Shown here one piece after another: positions 23,101-35,694 of a DNA stretch of 64,000 bases (within the stretch, counting starts at the first letter, position 1; every line of letters begins with the position of its first letter). Under the pieces are notes generated by a model that saw only the letters and a program-made list of their open reading frames with translations, was not told the origin of the DNA and searched no databases. Position numbers and translations under genes: made by a program. Origin of the DNA: Symsagittifera roscoffensis (taxonomy: Eukaryota; Xenacoelomorpha; Acoela; Convolutidae); assembly GCF_963678635.1 (NCBI RefSeq), contig NC_087065.1, positions 15,413,853-15,477,852 on the forward strand. The letters run 5' to 3'.

Positions 23101-24627
23101 AAAAAATTCTTTTTCTGGCTTTATTTCAATCTGGATTTTAAATCAAACTAAAGAAGACTAGTCCGTACAAAATTCAACTTTTTTTGAATCATACTTATTT
23201 TCTTTTTAGTATTCTTGAGTTTTGTAGAGGTGAGTGCTAGGAAGCAGTTAATTATAGCTCAAATAACCAAAGTCATTTATAACTGAAACGGATCTTCCTT
23301 TTAAATGCAGTTTTTTGCTTGCCACGATAATGGAAAAGATACATGAAAACTTTGGCTCGCGATTAGCAAGAGTTATGAGAACAGAACGGACAGTAGATTT
23401 TTGAGATTAAAAATTTGAGTTTACTTCGAATCATTCGGCCAGCAGCTCTGTTTCTGAGCATGTTTTTGAGCAAAAGTTGAGCGTGTTTTTATTTAAAACA
23501 CACTTCCCGGTTGAAATTAGTTTTTTATGTTGATTGCAAATTTACCAACTCATATTTAGAATTACTTTTTTTTAAAACTTTTGTTGCTTAATCGGGATGA
23601 AAAGTTTCGGCTGATAACGTATTCGCTTAGTTGCTTTATATTGGGTTATTTGATGTTATATAAATTAGTTATATATGAGCGTGCGTTTACGGGACTTAAA
23701 TAAGTGAGTTTCAAAATGTTATGGAGTACCAAAAATGTTTTCATTTAAATAATAATTCGGCTCATCTACAGTCTGCTAGCTCATCTAAAGTTGTTATCGG
23801 CTTAGTTAAGACTGAGCAAAATTTGAGAATAATAAGGCACTAGCAATCGTCAGTTTTTATTATTTTAATCAATATCTAATTGAGACACAAGTTTAAACTT
23901 TTTGGCCATTTTTCTGTCAGCTAGCTGATTGTGTTGTATTGCAAGTGGTGCGAAGCTCCACTTCACCTTTGTCTACAAAATGTTTAATATCAAGCTGAAA
24001 TCTTGAACGTTCAAACTGCACTTTCATAGGTCTGATGCAGTTTTTGGTAACTTTTGAAAATAATTAAACTATATTTTCACCTCACACGCAGTTTTAAAAA
24101 CATAATCATTTATCTCCATCTCACACGCAATTTTTTTAAATCATTTTTTATTTTGACCTCTCACGCAATGTTAAATATTTTTGCGTCTATTAGTGTAATT
24201 TATGGACCAAAACGCCAAAAGCGAATTATAAATCGTTTTGGAGCTCGAAAATTGAAAAATTTCAATCCGAAAAACATACTGGTAACATAAATAAGTTTTA
24301 AACTTGGCATCAAAATTTTTTAGGTGATACAAAAATTGAATGACAAAAAAAAGCAAACGTAGCACAAACTTAACAATCTCTCGGAATGAAAAGCGATATA
24401 ACTTGATTACTTGAGAAGCAGCGATTGAATATCCCAAAATTTATCTTTGAAATGAGAGTTAAAACAAATCACAAGAATTTTTTTAAAATATAGTTTTTTC
24501 AAAAAAACGCAGACTGGCTTTCAACTTGATTGCAAAAATGTCAGCAAAAAACATTGAAGCATTTCTTTAAAATTCTTAAAATTATGTGAATTTTTAATAT
24601 TTCTTGCCAACAAAACTAACTAAAACG
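23101..24627. other. AT-rich noncoding DNA with a small tandem repeat
   Basis: At 24078-24175 the string CACCTCACACGCA or a close variant recurs three times at about 38-40-bp spacing. Otherwise no feature is recognised. Confidence 0.4.
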
Positions 24628-25645
24628 AGTCTGCTTTTTTATGACAAAAGACAGAACTTTCTGGCTGCCCCGTAATTTATCTCAGTTTTTATCCCACAAG
24701 GAAAACGAACTAGGTAAAATAACTATTAGGAACTTCGATGAAAGAATTGTTTTTGTTCCGCCTTTTGTAACGAAAGTGACGGAATGTTTGTGCTCGGGGT
24801 GGTTTTTTTCTTCAGACGAATTTCGAGTTTTTAACTAGCCATTTTTGACGAAACTTTTATTAATCTTCAAAACTTATTGTTATGCTGAGGTTAAATGGAA
24901 GTATATTTTACCTGTGATCGTTTTCCATTAAGTTATTGGGTTTAAAAATTGTCATTTTGGCCAATTTGTGACAATTAACTCGCGATATATTTCGCGCTAT
25001 TAATGCGTAAGCAGAGATTTAATCCGTCTTGGAAGTCGTTCCGAATTGGTCAAACGAAGCATGTTTGCCTTAATTGATTTGTTACTAGGAGCGAAACTTA
25101 TCATTTTGTACTTAATGTGGCATGTGGAGGGATGAATTTCACAAAAATCTCATATTAAAAAAAATGCGTTTAATTTTGTTAAATTGAATCTTTTCATGTT
25201 TTTACTGCTCCATAGAATATAAATATAAGCATATTTATATAAACATAGAATAAAAGTTTATATTTGATTTTCACCTGTTTTTTTCTCGTCAAGTTATGGG
25301 GGTTTAAAGATAATAATTTTGGCCAATTTGGGACAATTAACACGCGATGTATCTCGCGCTTTTAACGCATAAGCGCAGATTTAATCCGTCTTAAAAATCA
25401 TTCGAAATTGGTTGGAGAAAGCGTATTTGCCTTAATCATTTTGTTACTAGGAGCGAAATCTCTCACTTTGTACTTTATGTGGCTTGTGAATGGATGACTT
25501 TCACAGAAAAGTTTCAAATTTTCAAGTTTTTTTCTTTTTAATTTTTTAGAAACTTTTTATTTGTTCATGTTACTTCTGCTCCATAGACCTTAAAAGGCAG
25601 CGGAACATTCAACATTTCGCACTGATACGAGCAGTCTTGTTGGAG
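24628..25645 (-). mobile_element. Family A elements, two right arms in tandem
   Basis: Two right-arm copies lie head to tail: about 24755-25220, which lacks its terminus, and about 25265-25642, ending GCACTGATACGAGCAGTC then TTGTT. Both carry the conserved core (CTCGCGATATATTTCGCGCT, and a diverged form). A possible left-end remnant is at 24628-24690. Confidence 0.75.
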
Positions 25646-27294
25646 TATAGAGGAGTGTGTCACTAGCACTGTAAACATGAAAGGATTATGTCTATGTATT
25701 TAGCAAAAACCTGTTGAAGTCTTTTTGCTTTTGTTCCAATCGCGAATCGAAACACTCCCGAATAAGCCATTGAATCTTTATGTTTTTTTACCCTGATTTG
25801 AATAATTTAAGAAGATATTTTAGCTTATCAAAGTCAGATCATATTAAAATTTTTTCAGCCCTAATTATTATTAAAAAAAATCAAGATTTGTATCAGTTTT
25901 AGTCTAAAAAAATTCGGCTTTCAGTTTTTTTAGTAGACACCAAAACTGACAAGCTGACCTCCTTACTATAGTTTTAAAGTTGTAGTAGCAGTGTTTCAAA
26001 AAAAGTTGAAATTTTACCAAAAACTAATGTTTTTTTTTAATTTCTCAAAATATTTTCCTCTTAACTTCCAGCAACATTCTGAAAGCTTAGAGGAAAATGA
26101 TAAAACTAAAGAAAAATCATTCGACTTCTGTAAAATATTTTTAATCACAAAAACCAAGTATTTTGTGCTAATGCATAACAGCCAGTTTTTTGTCCTTTAA
26201 GAATAAACGTGACGATTCAATACAGAAATCGCTAATAAACCCTCTTTTTTGTGCTTCAAAAAATTTTCTACCGCCACATAATTTTCAAATTCTTTTCAAT
26301 TAAAAAACACGTATCAAGATTAGCAGGTTGCTGTGCCTTTAGCTGTAAAATTCTGAGCAGATTAAAAAAAATTTGCGATTATTACAAATTTTCCTCTTTT
26401 CTCAAGTTTGTTGTTTTTGTGAAGTTGTTGTGATGAAAAAGAAAGAAAACGAACGAAAGCAAAGAAAATCAAAATAAATTTATTTTGATATAATTAGGTT
26501 TGATATTTTTCCAAGGCATCAAAAATTTAATAATCTTTGGAAAATTTTAGTTTAACTAAGCAAATTATGTCCACCATTTGTGTTTAGGTCTACAAAATTG
26601 ATTTTTTGAAATATTCTAACTTTTTATGAAGATCCTGTTTCGCCATAATTTTGAATCAGTAGATCAAGAATTACATTTTCTAGCAATTCTTAAAAACTTT
26701 TGAAGTGATCCCCACAAATTTAGTTTTTTGGCAACGAAGATGTTCCAAAAAGTAATGTCGCAAAATAGTGTCAAAACGGTGAATACCTTCTGCTGTTGCA
26801 ACCAATACATGATATATACCAATTATCTTGTTTTTGTCGCTCCTACTTCAAACGAGAAAATTTGTTTCAGGAACGGGCCACTTTCTCTAAATTGTGATTT
26901 AGTGATTTTGCGTTCAATAAAATCGTTCAAGACAATAAAAACGTACACTATTTATTGTTCCGACCATTGAAAACAGGGAGGGACTTCGAATGTCTTTCAA
27001 TTTTTTGTTTTCCACGCAAAGTCAAATTCAAAAAAAATCTTACTTACACTCCTTGGAGTGATATACAATAATAAAGCCCCTTCACTCGTGATTTGAACAA
27101 TTTTTTGATTTTCAAAAAATTCCGTTGTCGAGGCGAAAAAAATTCCGTTGTCGAGGTTGGAAGGTTTTCAGTTTTAGTCCAATTTCTAGCGAAGCATGCC
27201 ATCAAGTGTTATTATAGGCTAATAAACGCCAATTTTTTGAAATTCGAATTATGCCGTGAAATTCAAGTTTTATTCCACTAAAGATAGTTTTGTG
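25646..27294. other. AT-rich noncoding DNA, no feature recognised
   Basis: No gene or shared repeat was found. A short direct repeat AAAAAATTCCGTTGTCGAGG occurs twice near 27115-27160. Confidence 0.35.
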
Positions 27295-28391
27295 TCATTA
27301 CGAGGCCAAACTGTGCCTTCTGTGCATTGTAAGCGGATTCCGCAACAAGTCAAAACCAGATTTATTGCGGAATCCGCAACTTTGCTACTTTTTTTTGATC
27401 TTCTTCTTTGTTTTGGATTCCTCAAACGAATACCTAAAACACTATACCGCTCAAAATTGCTCCAAAAACAGGCAATTTTGCGGAATCCGCAACTGCGTTT
27501 GAGGAACCGAGAACAGTTTGTGGAATCCACTAACAAATAATAAGACATTTGTGTAATTAAATTGAGCTGTTACGGACTCCGCGACTGTAACTGGAATCCA
27601 CAAACGGAATCGACGGAAGTTTAGCAAGTGGAATCCGCATTTACTAGATGGTCACCAGAAAAATCAATCTCAATTACTACATTGATCAACTACCAGTTGA
27701 AATACCGAACGTTTGGTCTCAATTCCTGTCAACTTCGATCTCAATTCACTAGAATCGGAATCTACTATACCATTATTATCTGGGATTGATGAAATCCCAA
27801 ATGCTGACCAAAATTCAGGATTTATGCAACCCCAAATACTGACCTAAATTGGCGATATGCTGTGTGTTTTGTTTCCATACTCTCTGAACCCAATGACTTC
27901 AAATATTGAATTTTTTATTCGGTGTTGTGTTTCCAAAATACTAAAAGGTGACATCCACCGACTTTTTTAAAAAATGTTTTTGAGATTTGTTCGTGGATTC
28001 CGCTGACAATGTTTAAGTCCTTGCCTTTAATTTCCGAATTGGCTCTAGTTTTGAATTGTTCATATGCAACTTAAGTAATAAATAAAAATCTGAATTCACT
28101 TAGTTTGCGGAATCCGCTTACACATGCTGATTTCACTTACGTTTTGTGGAATCCATCAAGAGTTGCGGAATCTAAGACAACTAGCCATATTCGCTTGTTG
28201 CGCAACCCTCGGCACAGCAAATGTGCCGACAAAATTTACGTTACAGGTATTTGTACGCGGAATCGACGGAAGTTTAGTAAGTGGAATCCACTTACTTTTT
28301 GGAACATCTTTAAAGGTTTGTCTATGTAATCCAGGAACATACAGACACGAAATTGTGCGCCTATTTAGTGCACAATTTGGCCTCGTAATGA
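27295..28391. mobile_element. 1.1-kb element with short inverted ends and many GGAATCCGC repeats
   Basis: The ends are inverted: TCATTACGAGGCCAAAC at 27295, and the complement of TCATTACGAGGCCAAAT ending at 28391, each followed inward by TGTGC. Inside are about a dozen copies of GCGGAATCCGC/GTGGAATCCAC-type motifs in both orientations. One longer unit (GGAATCGACGGAAGTTTAG) occurs twice, about 660 bp apart. No coding capacity. It is probably a non-autonomous DNA transposon; superfamily and target duplication were not determined. Confidence 0.7.
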
Positions 28392-28880
28392 TATATTGTT
28401 TCTGTTCAAATTTTTTGTTAAATCAAAAAAAAATTTTGGCGGCAATTTTCTGAACCTTTTTTAAAAATGTTTCACTCATTTTTCAGAAAAATATTGTTCT
28501 GAGCTTTCGTTCAAATCCTCCCATTCCCACCGCGAAAATAAAAAATTTAAAAAAATTATTTTGGTTAATTTTTTTTGCAGTACTTGTTCAGCAGCCGGTA
28601 TCCCTGTTCGGTTTTACTGTCTTCCGAAATGATGAAAACTCAAAGTAATATTTTCTAGTATAAAATTGAACCATTTGCAAAAAAATCCAAACTACTAATG
28701 GAGTGGTTCAAAAACCCAATGAGTCGCCATCGAGCGAGCTCAAGCTCGAAATTTTTTTTTGAATGCGCTCAGTAGTAATTTTTAGCGTTTCTTTCTTTGG
28801 TTCATGGGAACAGTAATTTTATTTGTATGCTGCGATGATTGTTTTTTTTACTCACACATGATTTATGGATTTTTTTGTAA
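28392..28880. other. Noncoding DNA, no feature recognised
   Basis: AT-rich. No gene or repeat is seen. Confidence 0.35.
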
Positions 28881-30200
28881 AATATTGATTAGCTTTGTAT
28901 AATTCAATCAATAGCTCAGCTTGCTACTTATCATAGGGGCCAACTTGATATCCTAATTAGGTTGCCTTTTATTATAAGTAGATAAGATCTGCCCTCCCAC
29001 TATTTTACCTGCTAGTTTTTAATTCAATAATGACATCTTTAATAAGATAAGAATTATGCTATCTGCCATTTACGATACAAATGTACTGTCCTTTTTTCGT
29101 ATTTCCTCTCCTAATCAAATGAAGAAATCATTTTTCCATAGAAGTATACAAATTGATTAGACCCTTGTATATTCGAGCTCAGCTCAAGTAAATTAGAAAC
29201 TAGTTAGTGCTTAGTTAGTAATGCTTATTATATGGTTAGTTTTTTGATGTATTCTCCAAACGAAATATTTGTAAGCTCGTTAATAAATGGCTACAAGCTA
29301 AGTAGTTGTTTTTTTATTTTTTTTTGTTTTTTCTTCATTTTTCATTCTTTAGTAGTATTTTTGTGTTGTATTAGTTGGTTTTATTATCATCGTCTCATTT
29401 CATTATCTGGTCATTTAGTATTCTAAGCGCGTGCTACTGCATCTATTCCTTCGGCCCATTTGTTTTCCTTGTTCTATTTTGCCCTCCGTTTTCCATTTTC
29501 CTCTCCCTTCGTTTGTTTTATCTTTTAATTGCTTCCAGCGCAACGAATAAATTCAATTTACAAATCACCCAAATTAACCCCCCCCCCTCTAACACAACCC
29601 CCATTACCCACCCCTACCCCTCTAATGCACCCATTGACTATACATATTTACATGGGGACAGATTTGAGTATACACCGGTGCTAGTAGCACAAATGAATTT
29701 ACAATAATGCAGGCATTCGTAATGAAGTAATAATGAAAGGCAAAATCTATTAACAGAAGGCGCTTTTTCGCCCGGGCTCATTTATTTTTCCATTTCAATA
29801 TAAACTCTCCCCCTTAATATATCCGTATATCCCCCTTGCTTCGCCTATTTTTGCTCCCTTCTCTCTCGCTCTCTCTCTCTCTCTCTCGCAATTCCGTAGA
29901 TGCTTGTGTTGTTTGTTATCAATTGGGAATCGATTTGATTCTAATAACTTCCTTTCCTCAAATCTTTCCCCCAATTATAGTTCGTTTATAACTCAACAAA
30001 GCCAACTGATGAATTGATTTCGATCTGAGAATGTGAAAGTGAGCTCAGCTCAGTCATCTCTTTTGGACCATCAGCCTGAAATTCGCCTTAATTATTCAGA
30101 CCATTTTCAATCCACAATCCAAACAAAACATATACCAAAACTGACAGTTTTAATAATCGCTAAATCAGATCAAACTCCACCACATCACACTCATCTAAAG
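28881..30200. other. Single-copy island with C tract and (CT)n
   Basis: Higher complexity than its flanks. Contains C11 at about 29580, a (CT)n microsatellite at about 29862-29888, many TAATTA/AATTAG strings, and a donor-like CTAAAG|GTAAGC at about 30199. No transposon sequence is recognised. Candidate regulatory block or noncoding exon region (inference). Confidence 0.35.
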
Positions 30201-30362
30201 GTAAGCTTTGCAGAATAAAGACCTTTCTTTTTACTGGAGATTGATGAAAATTGAAAACTCTTCATTTGATCCATTTCAAACCGTGCCGTATTGTCCTTTT
30301 ATTCACATTGAATTGAAGTTGCCAGGTTAGTTTTGTGGAATCGAGCAAAGAATAGTTGGGTT

Positions 30363-30510
30363 AGCTATGATTTTCAAATTTTCCTGTTCAAATTTAAATT
30401 TTTGACAGAACTTTTTGTATGCATCAGGTTAAAATCAGCTATGATTTTCAAATTTTCCTGTTCAAATTTAAATTTTTGACAGAACTTTTTGTATGCATCA
30501 GGTTAAAATT
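30363..30510. repeat. Perfect tandem duplication, 2 x 74 bp
   Basis: Units 30363-30436 and 30437-30510 read identically by eye, beginning AGCTATGATTTTCAAATT. The identity implies a recent duplication. Confidence 0.9.
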
Positions 30511-31469
30511 TTCTTCAAACTTTCTATGAATGTATGAGTTCAAAATAACAAAAATTTTAAACCTAAGATCGTTTTTCATCAGGTCATGGGCGTTTTAAAA
30601 ATGACAGGTTATACTTCAATTAAGTACGCACAGCTTTTTTCCGTCATCTATTAAGGCGAAGGATTAGGTAACCGAAAAGTAAAATTGGCAAAAGTTCAAA
30701 CAGTAGCTTTTAAATAGATTGATGTTTGCGAGAACGTATTACATAATTATACCTTTAGCTTCCCTTAATTTGGAAAATCGCCCATTTTTTTATGAAGACA
30801 ATTTTGATCAACTATGATATTTGGACATTCAAAATTGAATATTAAGCGTTAACCTTTGAGTCGTGTACTGAAATCTAATGACCAGTTATTTTGTTTTCAA
30901 TTCGGAAAAACTTTTTGTTCGCGATAAAAACTCGTGTATCGGTTTCAGCATCATGCATATAATCTTTAAAAATTTTCGGTTTTGAGCCCAATTTATCAAT
31001 TTTTTCTTGACCCAAGAAAAAATTCAGTCAAAAAATGCAAGTCAAAATGTCAAAAATTATCTGGAGCATTAATACTTCGTCAGACTCACCGAAAATTGGA
31101 TCGAAAACGAAAAAAGAGGGCCGCTCTTAGTATAAAATTGCCAAATTGTTAACCCTCAAAACCCCTGTAAAAGTGTAAAAGTTATGGTAATGTAATTTCA
31201 GGACATAAATATTTTGAGTTATTTTAGACTTTTGCAGACCAATTTGAATCACAAAGTTTTGAGACCAATTTGAATGAAATATATATAATTTTCAAAATTG
31301 AACCAAAGTACAACAAGGTCTCTACTTTGACGTCGTTTCTTTTTCTGCGTGTTGTGATAAAAAGATCTGAACAAAAAAATAGTACGAAAAAACGGAAATG
31401 CATATTCTGAACCAAAAAGCATATTCTACATTCATAGTAAAGTAGGTTCAATGGAAAACAGTTTTCAGA
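30511..31469. other. AT-rich noncoding DNA
   Basis: Faint resemblance to diverged family A arm sequence near 30570 and 31150 (GCCAAATTG...AACCCTC). No gene is seen. Confidence 0.3.
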
Positions 31470-31800
31470 GAAAAAAAACTAAAGAAAAAATTGAAAAATA
31501 GCGCTAAAAACTCCAGAAACTAACTATAATTGTGTGAAACTATTTTTCACAGCTTTATTTGAGCCTTAATGTTCACTTTATAAGCTCGACCAAATATTTC
31601 AATCCGGTTTTTCTGAACCCTGAGTTTTTTTCCATATTGTTTTTGATGTTGTTCGAATTACGACTGAAAGGGCTTCTGTATGAGATACCACTCGACCATT
31701 TCCGATTATTATATTTTGTACCTGATTTAGCGTGGAAAACAAAAAGTTGAAAAAACTAAAACACCCCCGAATAAAAAGCTTCTCCCCATTTTCAGTGTTA
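31470..31800. mobile_element. Family B repeat copy
   Basis: Shares CGACTGAAAGG, a following ACTCGACC and AAACACCCCCGAATAAAAAG, then TTCTCCCCATTTTC, with the copies at 58680 and 62340. No coding capacity. Confidence 0.65.
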
Positions 31801-33300
31801 GGAACAGTAAGAAGATTGGGAAGCTACATTGCAGTTGAGACAGAAAGATTTATGCAATGCAATTCTTGAACACTGCAGAAGATCAGCAACAGCCCCAAAA
31901 ATTGATGGTTTGAACGAATCTTGATCGTCCCTAGGTAGTATTTGGCTACACCACGACATTTAATGACTTCGACCAACGCTACCCCCTGCATAAGTTTCTC
32001 ACGCTTAAAACAATTTGTGCCGTTCCATGATCCAATTTTTATTCAAATTTTCTTGTAGTCTGCTTGTCCTGCAATATTAGCCCCCTTCTAGAAAATGCAC
32101 ATTCATAGAACTGAAGTAAAAATTGAAGTTTCTTGATTCATTTTTTTTTAAAACCTAAACTCTCTACTGTTATTTGGCTGCTGCTTTATTACCAGAAAAT
32201 GGGGAGCTTTTGAAGTTAAATTTAGATTTTTTTTCTAAATCTAATTTTTTCCCCATTATTTGCATGAATAACCTGAGACCTGGCGTTTGATCAACCTTAT
32301 TGTGAGAAGGTTACTTTTCAGAAGCTGACTAAGTAGTGGTAAGCATGAAAAAAAATTCGTTCCGAAAAATTCAAAAAAAATCAAACATTTAAGCGAAACA
32401 TGAAATAGTACTGCCTCGTGTTTGTGTCAATCGAATTCTTGATAATATTTTCTTTAGGGTCGTTCATCTATTTTTTATCTATCTGACCTGTGTTTCAACG
32501 CAGAGGTGTAATTTAATCTATAAGCTAATTATATCTAAAAATTTGAATTTTAAAAAATTATCAAATGCAAAAACCTCAAGGATAATTTCACATCTGTCAA
32601 AATATTCAGCAACGAGTAGCTTTCAAACTACAAAAAATGACCTACAAAAAGATCGTCAATTTACAAAATACTCAATCTAAAAGCGAAAAAAAATGATCAA
32701 ACATGGAGATATGAATTTTTTAAGCGTTGTGAATGCATCTTATTAATTATTTTTCGTAGCAGATGCCAAAACTAATTATCATCGTGTTGTTTGCGTCAAA
32801 AATAAGTGTTTCTGTTTTACGCTTATGTGAAGCTCATTGAAATCAATTAGCTTGTCTCTACAAACCTAAATGAAATAGTCAAGTGCGCACTTTCGTATCT
32901 TAATGCAAGATTTTGTTGCAATAATATTCGAATTAAGAAAAACTTATTAGGTCCGTGCTTGAATCATGATACAAGGTAAGAAAAACTTCTGCTGAAAACC
33001 CTTTTTTCTTATTATTTGGTTAATTGACTCAGACAATAACATTTCGTACAGAAAAATATCTGGAATTGACCTCCAAAAGATCAGCATTTTTAATACTTTC
33101 TTTTGGAGTCCAAGTCGCTACAATTTTAAATTGTGTTTGGCTGCTGAATTTTAGGAAAAACTTTCTTAGTGTGCGAAATCTACTTATCGGTACCTTTTCC
33201 ATCTGTACTCAGCGGTGGTCCAAAAATTTTTCCATGATTTGATCGAACACTTACTTTTTATTGATACATTAGTCACCCGTACCCACTAAATGTTCTAATT
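31801..33300. other. AT-rich noncoding DNA, no feature recognised
   Basis: No gene, RNA or shared repeat is seen. Confidence 0.3.
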
Positions 33301-34035
33301 TTGATCTGAAAAGTCTGCTTCAGATCTAAATTTCAGATCTGAAGTAGGTTGTAAAATGCTAAAATAACAATTGGATACTTTAAGAATGGCTTATTTCATG
33401 TCTGATTTCAGATCTGAAAATTAGTTTTTCTTGATTATTTCAGATCTGAAAAACTCTAATTCTGATCTAATTTCAGATCTAGAATTTCCTTTTTCTTGGT
33501 TACTCCAGATCTAAGAACTGAATGATTCTGACATATTTTTCGCTATTCTTCTGTGTTTCATAGTTGCTGCTAATTACTAGCAGGTACTCAGCAAAGTCTC
33601 CATTCGTAGACTGCATAATTAAGTTTCCCAAAACATGAATAAACATCGGAAACGCATAAGTAGCGCATGAAGAACAAAAATTTGATAGTTCTTCTAAAAA
33701 CTTTTGAAAACTGTTTAAAATATTTGAACAACAAGTTTTGTTTACAAAAACTCTTTGTTTAATTATTTTGAATTTTTTTACCGCTAGTTTTACCCAAGTT
33801 TTTAAAATTAAATATAATTGAGTATTGCACAAGTAGTAAAAATGATAAAAAATTATTTGCTCGAAATGCATATATAATAATTTAATAAAGGGTTTCTCAG
33901 ATTTAATTTCAGATTTCAATTTTTGTTTTTCACTATTAACTCAGATATCAAAATTTGTTGTTTTTCCAAATTTCAGATCTGAAATTTTCAAATTCTTATC
34001 AAGCTCTAGAACAACGAATATCAGATCTGATAATC
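33301..34035. repeat. Cluster of the palindrome TCAGATCTGA
   Basis: At least eight AGATCT sites, most as TTTCAGATCTGAAA or one-sided variants, lie at 33318-33512 and again at 33970-34030. The spacing is irregular, so this is not a simple tandem array. Confidence 0.7.
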
Positions 34036-35079
34036 AACATAATTAAAAAACAAAAAACTTCAAATCTTGTATAGAAAGTCCGCTGGTTACGGGCATTTTC
34101 TATTGCCGATCAATTTAGTTTTTGACAAATTTTTTAAAGTTTTTTTTAAATATTTGATTTTGTCACCTTTTTTTCCTTTAAGTTCAACAACTTAAGCCTT
34201 TGAAGCCTTTATGCAGTATCAATACTCTCATCAAAACGTGTTGAGTTCTTTTTGTTGTGTTTTGTGATAAAAACTTTCTGAAAGAAAGAAATATTTAAAG
34301 ATCGTAGTAGTGAGCATTCGAACTAGGCTTGCCGACAATTATAAAGATTTTGAGCTAGTCTCTGGATAAATAATTTTATCCTTTGTCGGGTGAAATTAAA
34401 TGAAATCTCAAATCAATCAATAAAATGATTGTTGACCCAATTTTTTGTAACCGAGTATTTAAAAAGTAAAAAACGAGAAACTCATAATTTTTTTACGATG
34501 ATTCCACTGAGACACAATTTTTACTTGGCTGGATATCCATTTCAAAAAACTGTTTGGTAATCGTTTATTCGGTCGAAGTAAACATTGAGCCTCACTGAGA
34601 CCTGACACGAAATTAGTAAGAATATCTTATTTCAATCGTTTTTTAATCGTATAGAAAACAGATCCGTTTAAAATGCAACGTACGTTTGGAATCGCTTTTG
34701 ACAACACTTCTTTTTTATGCAGCATGAAAATATTTAAAGTCAATCGAAACTAGTAATTTTGCCTAAAATCATCTACAAGATGACAAATAGACGAGTAGAA
34801 GTGGTATTGGCAGTTTTGTTGTCAATAAAAGTAAACTAACAATTTTTTTGAAGAATTGAATTTGCAAAAAGTTACTGACTTTTATTTTTTTTGCGGAAAA
34901 TCATTGAGATTTGGCGTTGTTTTTTTTGGGGGGTGTATCAAATTTCACAAAATGCTTACTTTTTACATCCAGCATAAAAAAGAAAAACTGTCAAAACATT
35001 CAGAAATTGAAATTTTCGTTTTAAACAGATATTTTTTCTATATCATTAAAAAACAACTGAAATAGTATATGCACATTAG
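34036..35079. other. AT-rich noncoding DNA with a family E half copy
   Basis: 34495-34613 resembles one arm of the family E hairpins (GATTCCACTGAGACACAATTT, split GATTCCACTGAG/ACACAATTT; TTCGGTCGAAGTAAA). The rest is unassigned. AAAGTCAATCGAAACTAGTAA at about 34736 recurs in diverged form at about 36408. Confidence 0.4.
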
Positions 35080-35080
35080 T

Positions 35081-35360
35081 TTTGTGCCATGGGCTCAATT
35101 AGGATCGGCTTTTACTTCGGTCAGATCAAAGGTTGCCAAACAGAAAATAGTTCATTGAACTGCATTAGAGGCAAATCGTGCCTCAGTGGGATCATCGAAA
35201 AAAATTACAACTGAAAAGATTTAGAGAACTATGTACGATGATCCCACTGAAGCAAGATTTGCTCTTCGCTGGGTATGCAGTCTAATGAACTATTTTCTGT
35301 TTGTTAACCGTATATCTGACCGAAGTAAAAGTCAATCTTCCGTGGGACCATGGTACAAAA
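35081..35360. mobile_element. Family E hairpin element (MITE-like)
   Basis: About 280 bp. The outer arms pair TTTGTGCCATGGGCTC with GTGGGACCATGGTACAAA, and the inner arms pair GCCTCAGTGGGATCATCG with CGATGATCCCACTGAAGC, around a loop of about 37 nt. The arms also share TCTGACCGAAGTAAAAG and its complement. No coding capacity. Confidence 0.8.
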
Positions 35361-35694
35361 ATTAAAGAGCATATATTAGTTCATTTATTTTTTAATCGTA
35401 TAGATAAAAAAATCTGTACCAAATGAATTTTTCTGTGAAATTTGATTAACTCCAAAAACAAACAGCGCAAAATTGTTCAAAAATATCAAAACCTGGAACT
35501 TTTTGCAATTTCAATTTTAATTTTTCACAAAAAATGTTAGCTTACTTTTATTGATAAAGTCGAAACTTTTTTCTAATCGTCTTTTAATCTTGCTATAGTT
35601 GATTTATGACAGTAGTACTAGCTTCGATTGTCAAAAAATCAAAAAAATTTTAGTAAGTAGATTTTTTTTATTGTTTTCTACATATGCTCATCAA
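35361..35694. other. Spacer between two family E hairpins
   Basis: AT-rich. The segment around 35530-35560 (TTAGCTTACTTTTATTGATA) has relatives near 34815 and 36195, so the hairpins may sit in a larger repeated unit. Confidence 0.35.

Noticed and set aside
27256-27548. Overlapping open frames on both strands (about 92-94 codons)
   Set aside because: They follow from the palindromic GGAATCCGC repeats that lack stops on either strand. No protein family is recognised.
33500-33919. 139-codon minus-strand frame
   Set aside because: It lies within the TCAGATCTGA cluster, has low complexity and AT-biased residues, and no family.
33318-34030. CRISPR-like array
   Set aside because: Repeat units are too short and irregularly spaced, and the DNA is clearly animal nuclear.
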